DNA from: UBA8108 sp965659285
Lineage (GTDB): Bacteria > Planctomycetota > UBA8108
Reading direction: 5' to 3'
Length of the DNA stretch: 14,972 nt
Assembly: GCA_965659285.1 (NCBI GenBank)
Contig: CBFHWB010000103.1
Coordinates: forward strand, 1 to 14,972
Both the position numbers and the translations under genes were made by a program. Positions 6,462-14,749 of this stretch are shown piece by piece (position 1 is the stretch's first letter; every line of letters begins with the position of its first letter). The notes below the pieces were generated by a model. The model saw nothing but the letters and a program-made list of their open reading frames with translations. It made no database searches and was not told the DNA's origin.

Positions 6462-6489
6462 AGTATAGATGATTATTGAAAAGAAACAA
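6462..6489 (-). promoter_or_regulatory. Promoter of the metalloregulator gene
   Basis: On the minus strand TTGTTT (6484-6489) and TATACT (6462-6467, five of six) are 16 bases apart. The implied start near 6455 gives a leader of about 85 bases. Confidence 0.45.
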
Positions 6490-6504
6490 CGCAGCAATAG
6501 CTGC
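6478..6504 (-). terminator. Likely intrinsic terminator of the CHAT-secretin-lipoprotein operon
   Basis: On the minus strand GCAGC-TATT-GCTGC (6491-6504) is followed by GTTGTTTCTTTTC. The stem is short and the U-tract is interrupted, but it lies 28 bases past the last stop of the operon. It overlaps the -35 region of the next gene. Confidence 0.45.
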
Positions 6505-6531
6505 CTGCCATTGGGCGAGAGAGCTACCCTC

Positions 6532-7293
6532 TCACCTGTTCTCTGCAAGCCAGCGCTTCAGGCTGCTAACGGCTTTCGCCCTGTCGGCCTCGCCCCCGGA
6601 TGGTTCATATTTAACCTCCGGCAACCGGGCCCGCTTCTTCAATGCCCCCCAGGACATCTCCCTGATAGCGAGGTCGGCATCGAGCAAGGTCTCAATAAGA
6701 AACTCATCCCGGCGGGGATGCTTCCCCTGGAGGACTGTTCTCACCAGAACCCCCCGCACCAGCTTCTCGCCCTCCTTTCGGTAGAGCTCCAGAAAACGCT
6801 CCATCAATTCCTCATTCTCCATCTCAGAGAGTACCCCCACAGCCGCCAGCCGCTGCTGGACTGATGGATTTTGCAGCATCTCAAGCAGAGCCCGGATGAC
6901 CGAGGGGTCGTCATCAAAGGCCAGGAGCCCCTGGCTGGCAATTTCCACAGCGCCCTGGTCCTGATGCATCAGGTACTTCAACAGATACCTGGTGCCCCTC
7001 TTGTCTCTCCAATCGGCGAGAAGACGGGCCAGGAGCACCTCGCCTCGGTAGTCAACCTGGGAATCCGCCAACACGGCGACCACCACGGCGCTGCCTCGAT
7101 CAGCTCCGAGGCTTTTGAGACGGACTACCGCCCGCTGCTGCCTCCCCTTCTCGAAGCTCTCAAGATCTCGCAGCACACTTGAGTTCTCCCGCAACCAATC
7201 GGTAGGAGTCAGCTTTTCTTCAGGCGTCGAGGAGCAACCGGCCTGCACAGTGATCGCGAGGAGTGCCGGCCATAGCGTCCGGAAACGGACCAT
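6532..7293 (-). CDS. HEAT-repeat-like lipoprotein
   Basis: The 253-residue product has a signal (MVRFRTLWPALLAITVQAGC) ending in a likely lipobox with Cys20 as the lipid anchor. The rest, residues ~40-250, is short paired helices typical of HEAT/ARM-like scaffolds (DPSVIRALLEMLQNPSVQQR, AAVGVLSEMENEELMERFLE, EFLIETLLDADLAIREMSWG). No catalytic motif is seen. Its ATG overlaps the secretin-like gene's TAA by one base (TAATG), a strong sign of translational coupling. This suggests a stoichiometric partner, perhaps a periplasm-facing pilotin-like or scaffold lipoprotein, though that role is inferred. Position -3 of the lipobox is Gln, which is less common, so lipidation is probable rather than certain. 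Confidence 0.82.
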   Translation of the reverse strand: MVRFRTLWPALLAITVQAGCSSTPEEKLTPTDWLRENSSVLRDLESFEKGRQQRAVVRLKSLGADRGSAVVVAVLADSQVDYRGEVLLARLLADWRDKRGTRYLLKYLMHQDQGAVEIASQGLLAFDDDPSVIRALLEMLQNPSVQQRLAAVGVLSEMENEELMERFLELYRKEGEKLVRGVLVRTVLQGKHPRRDEFLIETLLDADLAIREMSWGALKKRARLPEVKYEPSGGEADRAKAVSSLKRWLAENR

Positions 7294-10200
7294 TACTCGT
7301 CCTCCTCGTCGGTGTTCACCAGGATCCAGCGATCTTCGAGGTCCTGCAGCTTCTTCGCACGGTTCTTCAGGCTGACGGTGGTTTTCAGGAAGGCCTCCAG
7401 ATCAGCCGGGAACGCACCTACATCAGGAGCTCCCTCTATGTCGTAGCGCTCCTTCATATTCGTCGCGAGGAAGGTCGCGATGCTGTCAAAAGACAGGTTC
7501 TCCTTCTCTATCGCGCTGAAGAGTTCCGTGTAGGGAAGCTCCTTCAGAGCGGAGGAGTCCTTACCCAGTCCGCTGTAGAGACGAAGCAGTTCATCTTTAA
7601 AGATGCCGTGGTCCTCGGCCTCGCGACCGGTAGCCCCGTCTTTGCGCTTCTGCCGCTCAAGGAAAACACCGAAGGCTCTCATGCTGTGCCCACTAGCTCG
7701 GCGCACCAGCTCGATATGAGCCTCCTCGAGCTCGACCCTCTCACCCCTGAACACCTGTTGCAGACCAAGGCTCTGTACACGCTGGACCTTGTCGTAGGAC
7801 AGGCTGATGTTGTACGGAGAGTTCGGCAGCACGATCTCCCTGCGGGGAAGACTCAGCTCAGCGAAGCTGAGGGTCGGATTCAGCTCCTTCAGGTTTTCAA
7901 TACAGATCGCCGCAACCTTAAAGAAAAGCGGCTTGTCTTCCTCGGGCCAGTCCTGAACGGTCCCCTCCGGCCACTTTCGCTGCATCCAGGTGAGCTTCGA
8001 CAGTTCCTCACCTCCGAGATAATCCTTCAGCAACTCGAGCTTGGTAACTAATTGTCTTCTTTTGACAATGTTCAGAAGGGTGAGGTCCACCACGTCCATC
8101 TCGCTAAAGCGCTTGCCGTCAGGACCGACGGCTGGAACGCTGTTAATGGGATCAAGTCCGAGAACATCTCCTCCCTTGAGAATATGCCGGTCATTGAAGA
8201 GAACGCTGTCGAAGGTGTCGAAGTGCATGCTCTCTTTCGGTGTGGCAGAAGCATCGATCCCCTCCTCGCTGAGAATATGAGGAGTCACGACAATGATGAC
8301 CTCCCGCCTCTCCTTCTGGGTCACTTTTCGACGGAACAGGTCTCCGAGATAGGGTATATCAGAGATGAAGGGAATCTTGTTAACCGTATCGATCTCCTGC
8401 TCCTGGATTAGCCCGCCAAGAATGATCGGACGGTGATTGTGAGCTACGCACTCGCCGATATACTGGCGCTTGATCACTTCAGGGATTCCTGCGAGATCCG
8501 TCTCGAAGACTCTCTGGCGTCCGACGATCTGGTTGTCCATGACCTCCAGTTGGAGGGCGATACGATCATCTTTCCCTCCGGTTATCCGCGGCCGGATGTG
8601 AAGCGTAATACCGGAGTAGACGGTACCCACGCTCTGAACCTCGTTGATCAGATTACCGTTGGTTGTATCCCGAGTGACTCCCGTCGAATTGAAGGTCGGA
8701 ACATTACGACCGAGATGCAGGGCGCTGACTCGGTCATCGAGGGTCAGGATCTTCGGCCGAGCCCGGACCTTGGCCTCGCCCTCTCGAACCAGCATATGCA
8801 GAGCAGCCATAAACCTCCCCTGGATATCCAGGCTGCTATCATCAAAGAGCAGCTTCAGACCCTCGTTCATCACATCGGGTACAAAGGAGCCCTCAGCGCG
8901 CGCGCCCGGAATTCCCGGCTGGACGACAGCCTCGCCGGGCAGCGGCAGACCCGCGGAGCCGAGGGCGTGACCACCACCGAACTGGACGGAATCGATACCG
9001 AGATCAGTGAGCTTATTCGCCTCGAGCTCGATGAGTTGCACCTCGATCATGATCCTTCGAGCCGGCACATCGATGGTCTCCACGAAAGCCCTGATCTTCG
9101 CGAGATCTTCAGTTGTCCCGACCGTCATCATCCCCCCGCGCATCTCCGTAGATGAGGTCTTGTCAAAGGTCATCACCAATGATCCATTGTTGCTGTCGCC
9201 TCCATAGCCTGTGGGCATCGTAACCGCGTCCTTGCTCGGCATGTCATAAACAAATGGGATCTGCGGAGCCGCGGACAAGGGCGAATTGGCGATACCGCCC
9301 CCCTTCTCTACATACATCTCGGTCGTGCGTGACAAGGTTCTCTGCTTGCTCCCTTCCTTCCAGGTAAGAGCGTCGCTTGCTGGAGTCAGTTGCCACACAT
9401 TGCAGATGCCAGACATCAGCAAGGCGTCCATCGCCAGGCGAGCGCCTACATACTTCGGCCGCAGAACCTCGCGTTTGATTTCAAGGTCAAGCTGGTCATA
9501 ACGATCGAGCATATCCACGATCTTAAGGGTGAGGGGATCGGTGGGAGCCTCCGTCTCTCCTAAGATCACCAGCGAGCGTGTCTTCCCCTCGACCTTGCGC
9601 AAGTGGCCTTTCTCGATCCAGTCCGGCTTGACGTTCTCGACAAAACTGATCGCCTCGGTGGCGCCCTTATGAAAGAGCGTCTTGAAGGTGATATAGCCCT
9701 GGGGGCGAGGAGCGGGCGCGGGCTTTACGGGGACCGGCTCGGGTGCAGGCGAGGGCTCAGCCTTCGCAGGGACCGGAGCGGGTTTGGGCGCGGGCTCGCC
9801 GCCGCGGAGCGCCGGCTCTTCCTTCCGCTCCCCTGCTGCCGGGGCCGGATCGGAAACGGGAAGCTCCTTCTTCTCCTCGGGTAAGACCCCCGGCACCGCC
9901 GCACTCTCGGGAGCTGAAGGAGCCTTCCCCCGCGCAGTCTTCAGCCTGTTCAGAGCATTCAGAACATCTTTGTCGATCTCCGGGATTCCCACCTCATCCC
10001 CAGCCGGTGCCTCTGGCTCGGGAGACTCGACAACCGGCGACGGCACCTTGACCTCTTCGTTCGCCGCGGACTGGCCCTCGCCAGGCGCGCTCTTTTTTTC
10101 CCGTGACGGCGATGCGGCAGACTCGCCGGGTGAAACAGCCGGTCGATGAAGATTCAGCTCATCCAGGAGCGCCAGGGCGCGGCTGTCCTCCAGCGGTGAG

Positions 10201-10613
10201 TCAGCCGTGGCGACGATTTCCGGTTCGGTTGCGGCGGGAACATCAGCGATCTCGCTGACCTCAGCCACCGGCGGAGCGGCCGGAACTGGCGCTGGAACCT
10301 CTTCCTTCTCGATCGCTGGCGGGGGCGCTGGAGCCGGCTCGACAATCGGCCCGTACTCAATAGCGGACGGCGTCTCCCCTTCCCCTTTACCGATTTCAAC
10401 GACAGCCCCCTGTTCAATGAAATCTTCCCCGGCAACCGGCTTTTCGGATAACTGCGGGAGCGAGGCACTCTCTTCCGTTGCGGCGCCTTCATCTTTCTGC
10501 GCTCCGACCGGAGGCTCGGTGGTTTTGCAGCTGACTACGATTCCGCCCGCTATCGCGCAAAGCAGAAGAAACGCCCCGAACCAACCTGAAGAATTCGTTC
10601 CTCTGGTGTCCAT
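7293..10613 (-). CDS. Secretin-like outer-membrane protein (type II/III secretion family), lipoprotein N-terminus
   Basis: The 1106-residue product from ATG 10613 is preferred because AAGGAG (10620-10625) lies six bases upstream; in-frame ATG 10643 and GTG 10655 are alternatives. The signal FGAFLLLCAIAGGIVVSC gives a lipid-anchored Cys. Residues ~25-300 are a Pro/Ala/Glu-rich disordered linker. Residues ~305-515 look like secretin N-domains (FHKGATEAISFVENVKPDWI, then GTTEDLAKIRAFVETIDVPA). Residues ~515-780 are the secretin barrel core, with IMIEVQLIELEANKLTDLGI and the family-defining ILGGLIQEQEIDTVNKIPFI, SDIPYLGDLFR and REVIIVVTPHIL. About 325 further residues of unknown fold follow and end in an acidic tail. 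Secretins form multimeric outer-membrane gates. No gspE/F or pilus genes are in the window, so the export apparatus it serves is unknown. Confidence 0.92.
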   Translation of the reverse strand: MDTRGTNSSGWFGAFLLLCAIAGGIVVSCKTTEPPVGAQKDEGAATEESASLPQLSEKPVAGEDFIEQGAVVEIGKGEGETPSAIEYGPIVEPAPAPPPAIEKEEVPAPVPAAPPVAEVSEIADVPAATEPEIVATADSPLEDSRALALLDELNLHRPAVSPGESAASPSREKKSAPGEGQSAANEEVKVPSPVVESPEPEAPAGDEVGIPEIDKDVLNALNRLKTARGKAPSAPESAAVPGVLPEEKKELPVSDPAPAAGERKEEPALRGGEPAPKPAPVPAKAEPSPAPEPVPVKPAPAPRPQGYITFKTLFHKGATEAISFVENVKPDWIEKGHLRKVEGKTRSLVILGETEAPTDPLTLKIVDMLDRYDQLDLEIKREVLRPKYVGARLAMDALLMSGICNVWQLTPASDALTWKEGSKQRTLSRTTEMYVEKGGGIANSPLSAAPQIPFVYDMPSKDAVTMPTGYGGDSNNGSLVMTFDKTSSTEMRGGMMTVGTTEDLAKIRAFVETIDVPARRIMIEVQLIELEANKLTDLGIDSVQFGGGHALGSAGLPLPGEAVVQPGIPGARAEGSFVPDVMNEGLKLLFDDSSLDIQGRFMAALHMLVREGEAKVRARPKILTLDDRVSALHLGRNVPTFNSTGVTRDTTNGNLINEVQSVGTVYSGITLHIRPRITGGKDDRIALQLEVMDNQIVGRQRVFETDLAGIPEVIKRQYIGECVAHNHRPIILGGLIQEQEIDTVNKIPFISDIPYLGDLFRRKVTQKERREVIIVVTPHILSEEGIDASATPKESMHFDTFDSVLFNDRHILKGGDVLGLDPINSVPAVGPDGKRFSEMDVVDLTLLNIVKRRQLVTKLELLKDYLGGEELSKLTWMQRKWPEGTVQDWPEEDKPLFFKVAAICIENLKELNPTLSFAELSLPRREIVLPNSPYNISLSYDKVQRVQSLGLQQVFRGERVELEEAHIELVRRASGHSMRAFGVFLERQKRKDGATGREAEDHGIFKDELLRLYSGLGKDSSALKELPYTELFSAIEKENLSFDSIATFLATNMKERYDIEGAPDVGAFPADLEAFLKTTVSLKNRAKKLQDLEDRWILVNTDEEDE

Positions 10614-10619
10614 ACTTAA

Positions 10620-10625
10620 CTCCTT
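10620..10625 (-). promoter_or_regulatory. Ribosome binding site that decides the secretin-like start
   Basis: AAGGAG on the minus strand, six bases before ATG 10613. The other in-frame starts have either an overly close AGGA (ATG 10643) or no clear site (GTG 10655). Confidence 0.6.
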
Positions 10626-10680
10626 GGTTCTCTTCACTTTCATATTTCCTTTCACCCGCAGGCGACCTTCAAGCGCATGA

Positions 10681-13600
10681 TCAACGGTCTCCGATGAATA
10701 CGAAGGCCGCCCACTGACGCGAGTGACTGTATTTTCCCTTCAACATCGCGAGCTTCGCCTGTCGCAATGCATCGACACGATCCCTGCCATGGCGAATCCA
10801 ATGATCGTAAAACAAGCTCATCAACTCAGCTGTTGCCGCATCCTCCACCTTCCAGAGGCTCACCAGCAGAGCCCCGGCCCCGCAATGCAGAAAAGCGGTA
10901 GCCAGCCCGACTGGATCATCTCCTCCCTGGATTTCATTTCGGCCCGTCTCGCAGCCGGAGAGAGTCACCAGCCGATTTCCCTTCAGATCCATCGCGTAGA
11001 TCTCCCATGCCTTCAACCGGCCATCACGCGAGCTGGTCTTCGAACCCTCCCCGCCCGGAGCGAGAAACAGGGTCGACTCCCATGGCCTGGCTGGATAAAA
11101 CTCGCCGTGGCAGGCGAAGTGAATAACATCCTGCCCCCTCGACAGCGCCGCAATGACGCTCTCCCTGGCCTGGATGCCGCTCAACACGACACTCTCACGG
11201 AAGCCGGGAGAAAAAGCCGCGACCTCATTGCGGGCGTGTACCAGGCTCACCTTATTCGGTTTTCCGTCCCGGTCGTAATCGGTGTCCGGGTCAGCAAGGG
11301 CTAACAGCTTGAGCGGCTTCCGCCCAACGCTGGGCCCCCCGGCTCCGCCGCGCACCGAGTTCAAACGAAGATACCTCAGCAGGCTCGCGCTCTGGAGATA
11401 CGAGATAGTCCATCTCTCAACCTGGAAACCTTCCGGCCCCGTAAGGGTTTCAAACGGCAGCCTGTGAAGAACACCATGAGGAATGATCAGGACGCGTGAT
11501 TTCTTCACCCGCGCCGCGATGGGAAAGAGGAGTTCCTTGTAGAGCTGGCTGGAGAGCGCATGGTCCGCGGCGGAACCGGCAAGGTAACGCCGAACGGTAT
11601 CCGCCAGCTTGCGAGGGTTGACCTTCAACTCGGCCACGGCAACCTCCTCATCCTGGACCAGGAAGACCGCCAGGGAATCGCCCAGCGAGAAGTATTCCAG
11701 CAAGGCTGTATCCTCCGGCAATTCCGCGATGATCTCGGCCGCCGTAGCGGGCGCCCCGTCTACCAGCATCCCGAGCAGAGGCTGCTTGAGCGCCGCATGC
11801 TGAAGCCTTTTCTTGACTGCCGCCAGGCGCGCGCGCAGGGCATTGAAATCTTCACGCGCCCCCCTGACCCCGAGCAGGCTCATGGCTCCGCCGCCCCCAG
11901 AAAGGTTAGCCCTGCCGTTGAGTGAAACATACTGGCGATAGAGCCTGCTGCCGTCAGGGTCGGCCAGCGTGACGAACCTCCAGCCCATGGACTCGACCAG
12001 GGCGCGAGCTCGTGAACGCTCCGCGAACTCCAGGGCGCGAGCCGCTCGCCCTCCGCTCATTTCACGACGAACGAGATAGCGATACATATCCAGCTTGTCG
12101 GTCATGAATCCTGTCTTCGACTCCACGTCCAGGATCCTCGCGCGGTAGGATTCCACTATCCGAACCGCCTCGCCCAGGTGCTCTTCAGCTTCGCCTCTTC
12201 GCCCCATCTTCTCGGCTATGCGGGCGAGGTACCAGTGGCATCTCCACTGGGTCTCAAACTGCCCGGAATCAACCGCCCTGTCGAGCGCCCACCGGGTAAA
12301 CTTCTCCGCGCTTTCATAAGATCCTGACTCGAGGTAAAGCTCCCCGAGATTGGATCCGGCGATAGCCGAAAGCCTGGTATTTCCAGCCTCTCCAGCGCGC
12401 CGCATGGCATCGTCCTGCAGGCTGATCGCCTTGCGATACCTGTCGGTCTTTTCTTTGCCGCCAAGAGCACGGGCCTGCTTGCGCAGGATATTGGCCTGGT
12501 AGATCGAGTTGGTCAGCTCCAGTTCCAGCTTCCCCGGCAGCTTCCTCGCCGCATCGGCGTCCAGTTCACGATCCACGGCCTGGAAGACCCTCAGGGCCTG
12601 GGACAGGCGTTCCGGTTCACTTCTTCCCCGTTCATACAGGGCCGCCCCCATCAGTATGCGCGCCCTGATCCTGACCTCGAGGGAAGCAGCGGGGCTTCTC
12701 ACCAGCCCCCGGACCCGCTCACCCGCAGCGACCGGTTTTCCCAGTGCCATGAGCACCACAGCCTCGTTCAGGTCAAGACGCGCGACAAAGGCCGCTGCCC
12801 CGGCGGCGACAGCCAGCGCGCGGGCACGTTTCAGCGAATGGAGCGCCCCCTCGAAATCGCCCAGCAGTTCGCAGGCCATACCCGCCCGGGAAGTGACCGC
12901 AGCTTCCAGCCAGGGATAACCCAGCCCGGCGAGATCAACTTCAAGCAACTCCCTGGCCAACGCATACTCTCCCAACTCGAGAGCGGACAGGGAGGCGATA
13001 AAGGCCAGGAGAGCCCTGTCCCTCTTTCGCAATTCGCAGGAAGCGAGCAGGCGGACCATCCCGCTGGCGACCAGGGTCAGCTCAGCGCGCGAGCCGACCG
13101 CGAGCCCGGCAAAACGGGAACGCGGCCTTGGAGCCTGCTCCGCCTTGCCCCCCAGGGCGGTAATCTGCGCCCTGATGGAGAGGAGCCTGTCGCCGTAGCC
13201 GAGAAACTTCGCGGCCCGGGCGAGCAGAGCGAGGGTACGAAGGCGGGTGTCCCGGTCTGCCTTTTCAAGAAGGTCTTGATGGAGAGTCGAATAATTCCAC
13301 GCCCCCTTGAAATCACGCAGCATGAATTGGAGCCTGATCGCGGCGGCGGCTCCTTCAGGGGAAGGCCGCGAGTTCACCTCGATGGCCGCGAGGGCTTTTC
13401 GAAAACACGCATCCGCCCTCTGCTGGATGCTGTCACCGTGAATACCGTGCAGTACCGCCAAAGCCTCGTAGACCAGTGGGAGATCCCGGGCCTCGGCATT
13501 GTGCTGGAGAGGATAACGCTGGCGAACGAGCGAGAGGATCCTGATGATCTCTCCCAACTCCTTCCCATCGATCTTCCGCCCTGCCCTGGTAACCAGGACA

Positions 13601-13929
13601 GGAACCCTCAGAGGGTCGTCGCCACCCTTAGCCAGTACGCTGAATTCATTCGAATCAAGCATACTGACCGCCAGATTAAGACGACGAGCCCTCGAGGTCT
13701 GCTTCAAGCTCGGCTCTGCGAGTTTTACAGCCAGACTCTCTATCTCTGACCAGCAGTCGTAAGCTTTGCCATAAGCCTCAGTTGCCCCCCGCATTATGGA
13801 AACACCCTCGCGCTCTAACCCCTGCCAGGGGGAGGCATGCGCGATGACGCACCAACAGCAAACAGCGCAGGTGATGCACTGTAAGAAACAATAAAGCTTT
13901 CTCCTCAGCGATGATCGTGGCCCTACCAA
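10681..13929 (-). CDS. Exported TPR-CHAT domain protease
   Basis: The 1082-residue product is from TTG 13929, chosen because GGAGG lies five bases upstream and the start gives a clean signal peptide (RRKLYCFLQCITCAVCCWCV, then IAHA before SPW). An in-frame TTG at 13962 is the alternative, and ATG 13954 is out of frame. Residues ~40-640 are degenerate TPR-like helices (NLGELYLESGSYESAEKFTR, CHWYLARIAEKMGRRGEAEE). From ~730 comes the CHAT domain (caspase HetF-associated with TPRs; clan CD Cys protease). The His-Cys dyad is His941 in HFACHGEF and Cys993 in LSGCETG, with LLVSLWKVEDAATAELM and a final QWAAFVFIGDR typical of the family. It should therefore be an active periplasmic or surface protease; the substrate is unknown. 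It is the first gene of the cluster, 67 bases before the secretin-like gene. Confidence 0.9.
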   Translation of the reverse strand: MVGPRSSLRRKLYCFLQCITCAVCCWCVIAHASPWQGLEREGVSIMRGATEAYGKAYDCWSEIESLAVKLAEPSLKQTSRARRLNLAVSMLDSNEFSVLAKGGDDPLRVPVLVTRAGRKIDGKELGEIIRILSLVRQRYPLQHNAEARDLPLVYEALAVLHGIHGDSIQQRADACFRKALAAIEVNSRPSPEGAAAAIRLQFMLRDFKGAWNYSTLHQDLLEKADRDTRLRTLALLARAAKFLGYGDRLLSIRAQITALGGKAEQAPRPRSRFAGLAVGSRAELTLVASGMVRLLASCELRKRDRALLAFIASLSALELGEYALARELLEVDLAGLGYPWLEAAVTSRAGMACELLGDFEGALHSLKRARALAVAAGAAAFVARLDLNEAVVLMALGKPVAAGERVRGLVRSPAASLEVRIRARILMGAALYERGRSEPERLSQALRVFQAVDRELDADAARKLPGKLELELTNSIYQANILRKQARALGGKEKTDRYRKAISLQDDAMRRAGEAGNTRLSAIAGSNLGELYLESGSYESAEKFTRWALDRAVDSGQFETQWRCHWYLARIAEKMGRRGEAEEHLGEAVRIVESYRARILDVESKTGFMTDKLDMYRYLVRREMSGGRAARALEFAERSRARALVESMGWRFVTLADPDGSRLYRQYVSLNGRANLSGGGGAMSLLGVRGAREDFNALRARLAAVKKRLQHAALKQPLLGMLVDGAPATAAEIIAELPEDTALLEYFSLGDSLAVFLVQDEEVAVAELKVNPRKLADTVRRYLAGSAADHALSSQLYKELLFPIAARVKKSRVLIIPHGVLHRLPFETLTGPEGFQVERWTISYLQSASLLRYLRLNSVRGGAGGPSVGRKPLKLLALADPDTDYDRDGKPNKVSLVHARNEVAAFSPGFRESVVLSGIQARESVIAALSRGQDVIHFACHGEFYPARPWESTLFLAPGGEGSKTSSRDGRLKAWEIYAMDLKGNRLVTLSGCETGRNEIQGGDDPVGLATAFLHCGAGALLVSLWKVEDAATAELMSLFYDHWIRHGRDRVDALRQAKLAMLKGKYSHSRQWAAFVFIGDR

Positions 13930-13932
13930 GGA

Positions 13933-13939
13933 CTCCTCC
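13933..13939 (-). promoter_or_regulatory. Ribosome binding site supporting TTG 13929
   Basis: GGAGGAG on the minus strand lies immediately before TTG 13929. The upstream TTG at 13962 has no comparable site. The preferred start also removes an awkward Trp-rich leader from the signal peptide. Confidence 0.55.
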
Positions 13940-14275
13940 AACCAATTGAGCCATCGCGGCAAAAAAGACTGCTACACTCTATATTTTTTCGGAATAAATG
14001 AGCCGATAACTTGAATAGAAATAGGTAGATACCGAAATCTGTCGGGTACTGGAGCCCATCCTGGCTGAATAATGCCTAGGACTCGAAGGTTACAAATATG
14101 CAACCGCTGTTCCATCTCTCAATTATTCTCCCTAACCCGTTTAATTGACTGAAGATAGTGCTCTAAGCTCAGAAGCGGCATCGACCCGCTATCTGTCAGA
14201 TATCCTGACACCCAGCACTATTCATTTAATGACTGCTTCTTTCATAGGTTGGCGAAAAAGCACATAATCGCGTTT
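13940..14275. other. Divergent intergenic region, no gene seen
   Basis: About 340 AT-richer bases separate the CHAT operon (leftward) from the cysteine-cluster gene (rightward). I see no supported gene. It must hold promoters for both directions, but I found no convincing -35/-10 pair; a TATAGA on the minus strand near 13977-13982 lacks a good -35. It contains a hairpin-forming GGTT...AACC repeat (14088-14105) and the nested inverted repeats at 14190-14210. Confidence 0.5.
14190..14210. promoter_or_regulatory. Overlapping palindromes, possible operator
   Basis: TATCTG-T-CAGATA (14190-14202) overlaps TGTCAG-ATATC-CTGACA (14194-14210), both with perfect 6-base arms. Half-sites TGTCA/TGACA are common in operators of dimeric regulators. 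They lie 65-85 bases before the cysteine-cluster gene. Confidence 0.35.
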
Positions 14276-14725
14276 ATGACTCAAAATTCGAGCCATCCGA
14301 AACAACGGGAAGAACCGAAAAACCGACCGTCTGCCGAAGCCTTCGAAGCTCTCGAAAAACTCTATCGACGTGTCGACAAAGAGATCAGCGAGAGCGGAGT
14401 CGAGTGCTGGCTGCGCGGAGATTGCTGTGATTTTGAGAAAGTCGACCACACTCTCTTCGCCTCCAGCCTGGAGCTTGAATACGTCAGGAAAAAACACCCC
14501 GAGACCTTTCCCCCCGACAACGTACTCTGCCCCTTCTGGGAAGATGGCCGCTGCGTAGAGCGGGAGAGGAGGCCGCTCGGCTGCCGTACCTATTTTTGCG
14601 ATGGAAACTTCGCAGAGCAGTTGCAGGCAATCTACGAGAAATACCACGCTGAGATCAGGGAGTTGGCGAAACGATATGACCTTCCCTACAGTTACGAACC
14701 CTTTGTTCTTGCCCTTCGGACCTGA
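14276..14725 (+). CDS. YkgJ-family cysteine-cluster protein (putative zinc/iron-chelating domain)
   Basis: The 149-residue soluble protein (from ATG 14276) has a Cys pattern typical of the CxxCxxCC/YkgJ family: Cys44, then Cys50-Cys51 (CWLRGDCCDF), Cys85 (LCPFWEDGRC, with Cys93), Cys103 (RPLGCRTYFCD) and Cys108. The Arg-Pro-x-x-Cys-Arg element is the family hallmark. It is presumed to bind a metal or an Fe-S cluster; its cellular role is not established. TTG 14249 is a possible earlier start adding nine residues; neither start has a strong ribosome binding site, so the N-terminus is uncertain. The next gene begins 24 bases downstream on the same strand, so they may be co-transcribed. Confidence 0.88.
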   Translation: MTQNSSHPKQREEPKNRPSAEAFEALEKLYRRVDKEISESGVECWLRGDCCDFEKVDHTLFASSLELEYVRKKHPETFPPDNVLCPFWEDGRCVERERRPLGCRTYFCDGNFAEQLQAIYEKYHAEIRELAKRYDLPYSYEPFVLALRT

Positions 14726-14749
14726 CGTGACCAGCACTGAATTGAATAC

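Noticed and set aside
10647..10675. Tiny ATG-to-TGA minigene on the minus strand between the CHAT and secretin-like genes
   Set aside because: It has only eight codons and no independent support; this is expected by chance.
12838..13749. 303-codon open frame on the plus strand inside the CHAT gene
   Set aside because: It is antisense to the TPR region of a well-supported gene, has no ribosome binding site of note and no recognisable motif.
14222..14737. 171-codon open frame on the minus strand
   Set aside because: It is antisense to the YkgJ-type gene, whose conserved Cys pattern marks the true frame.
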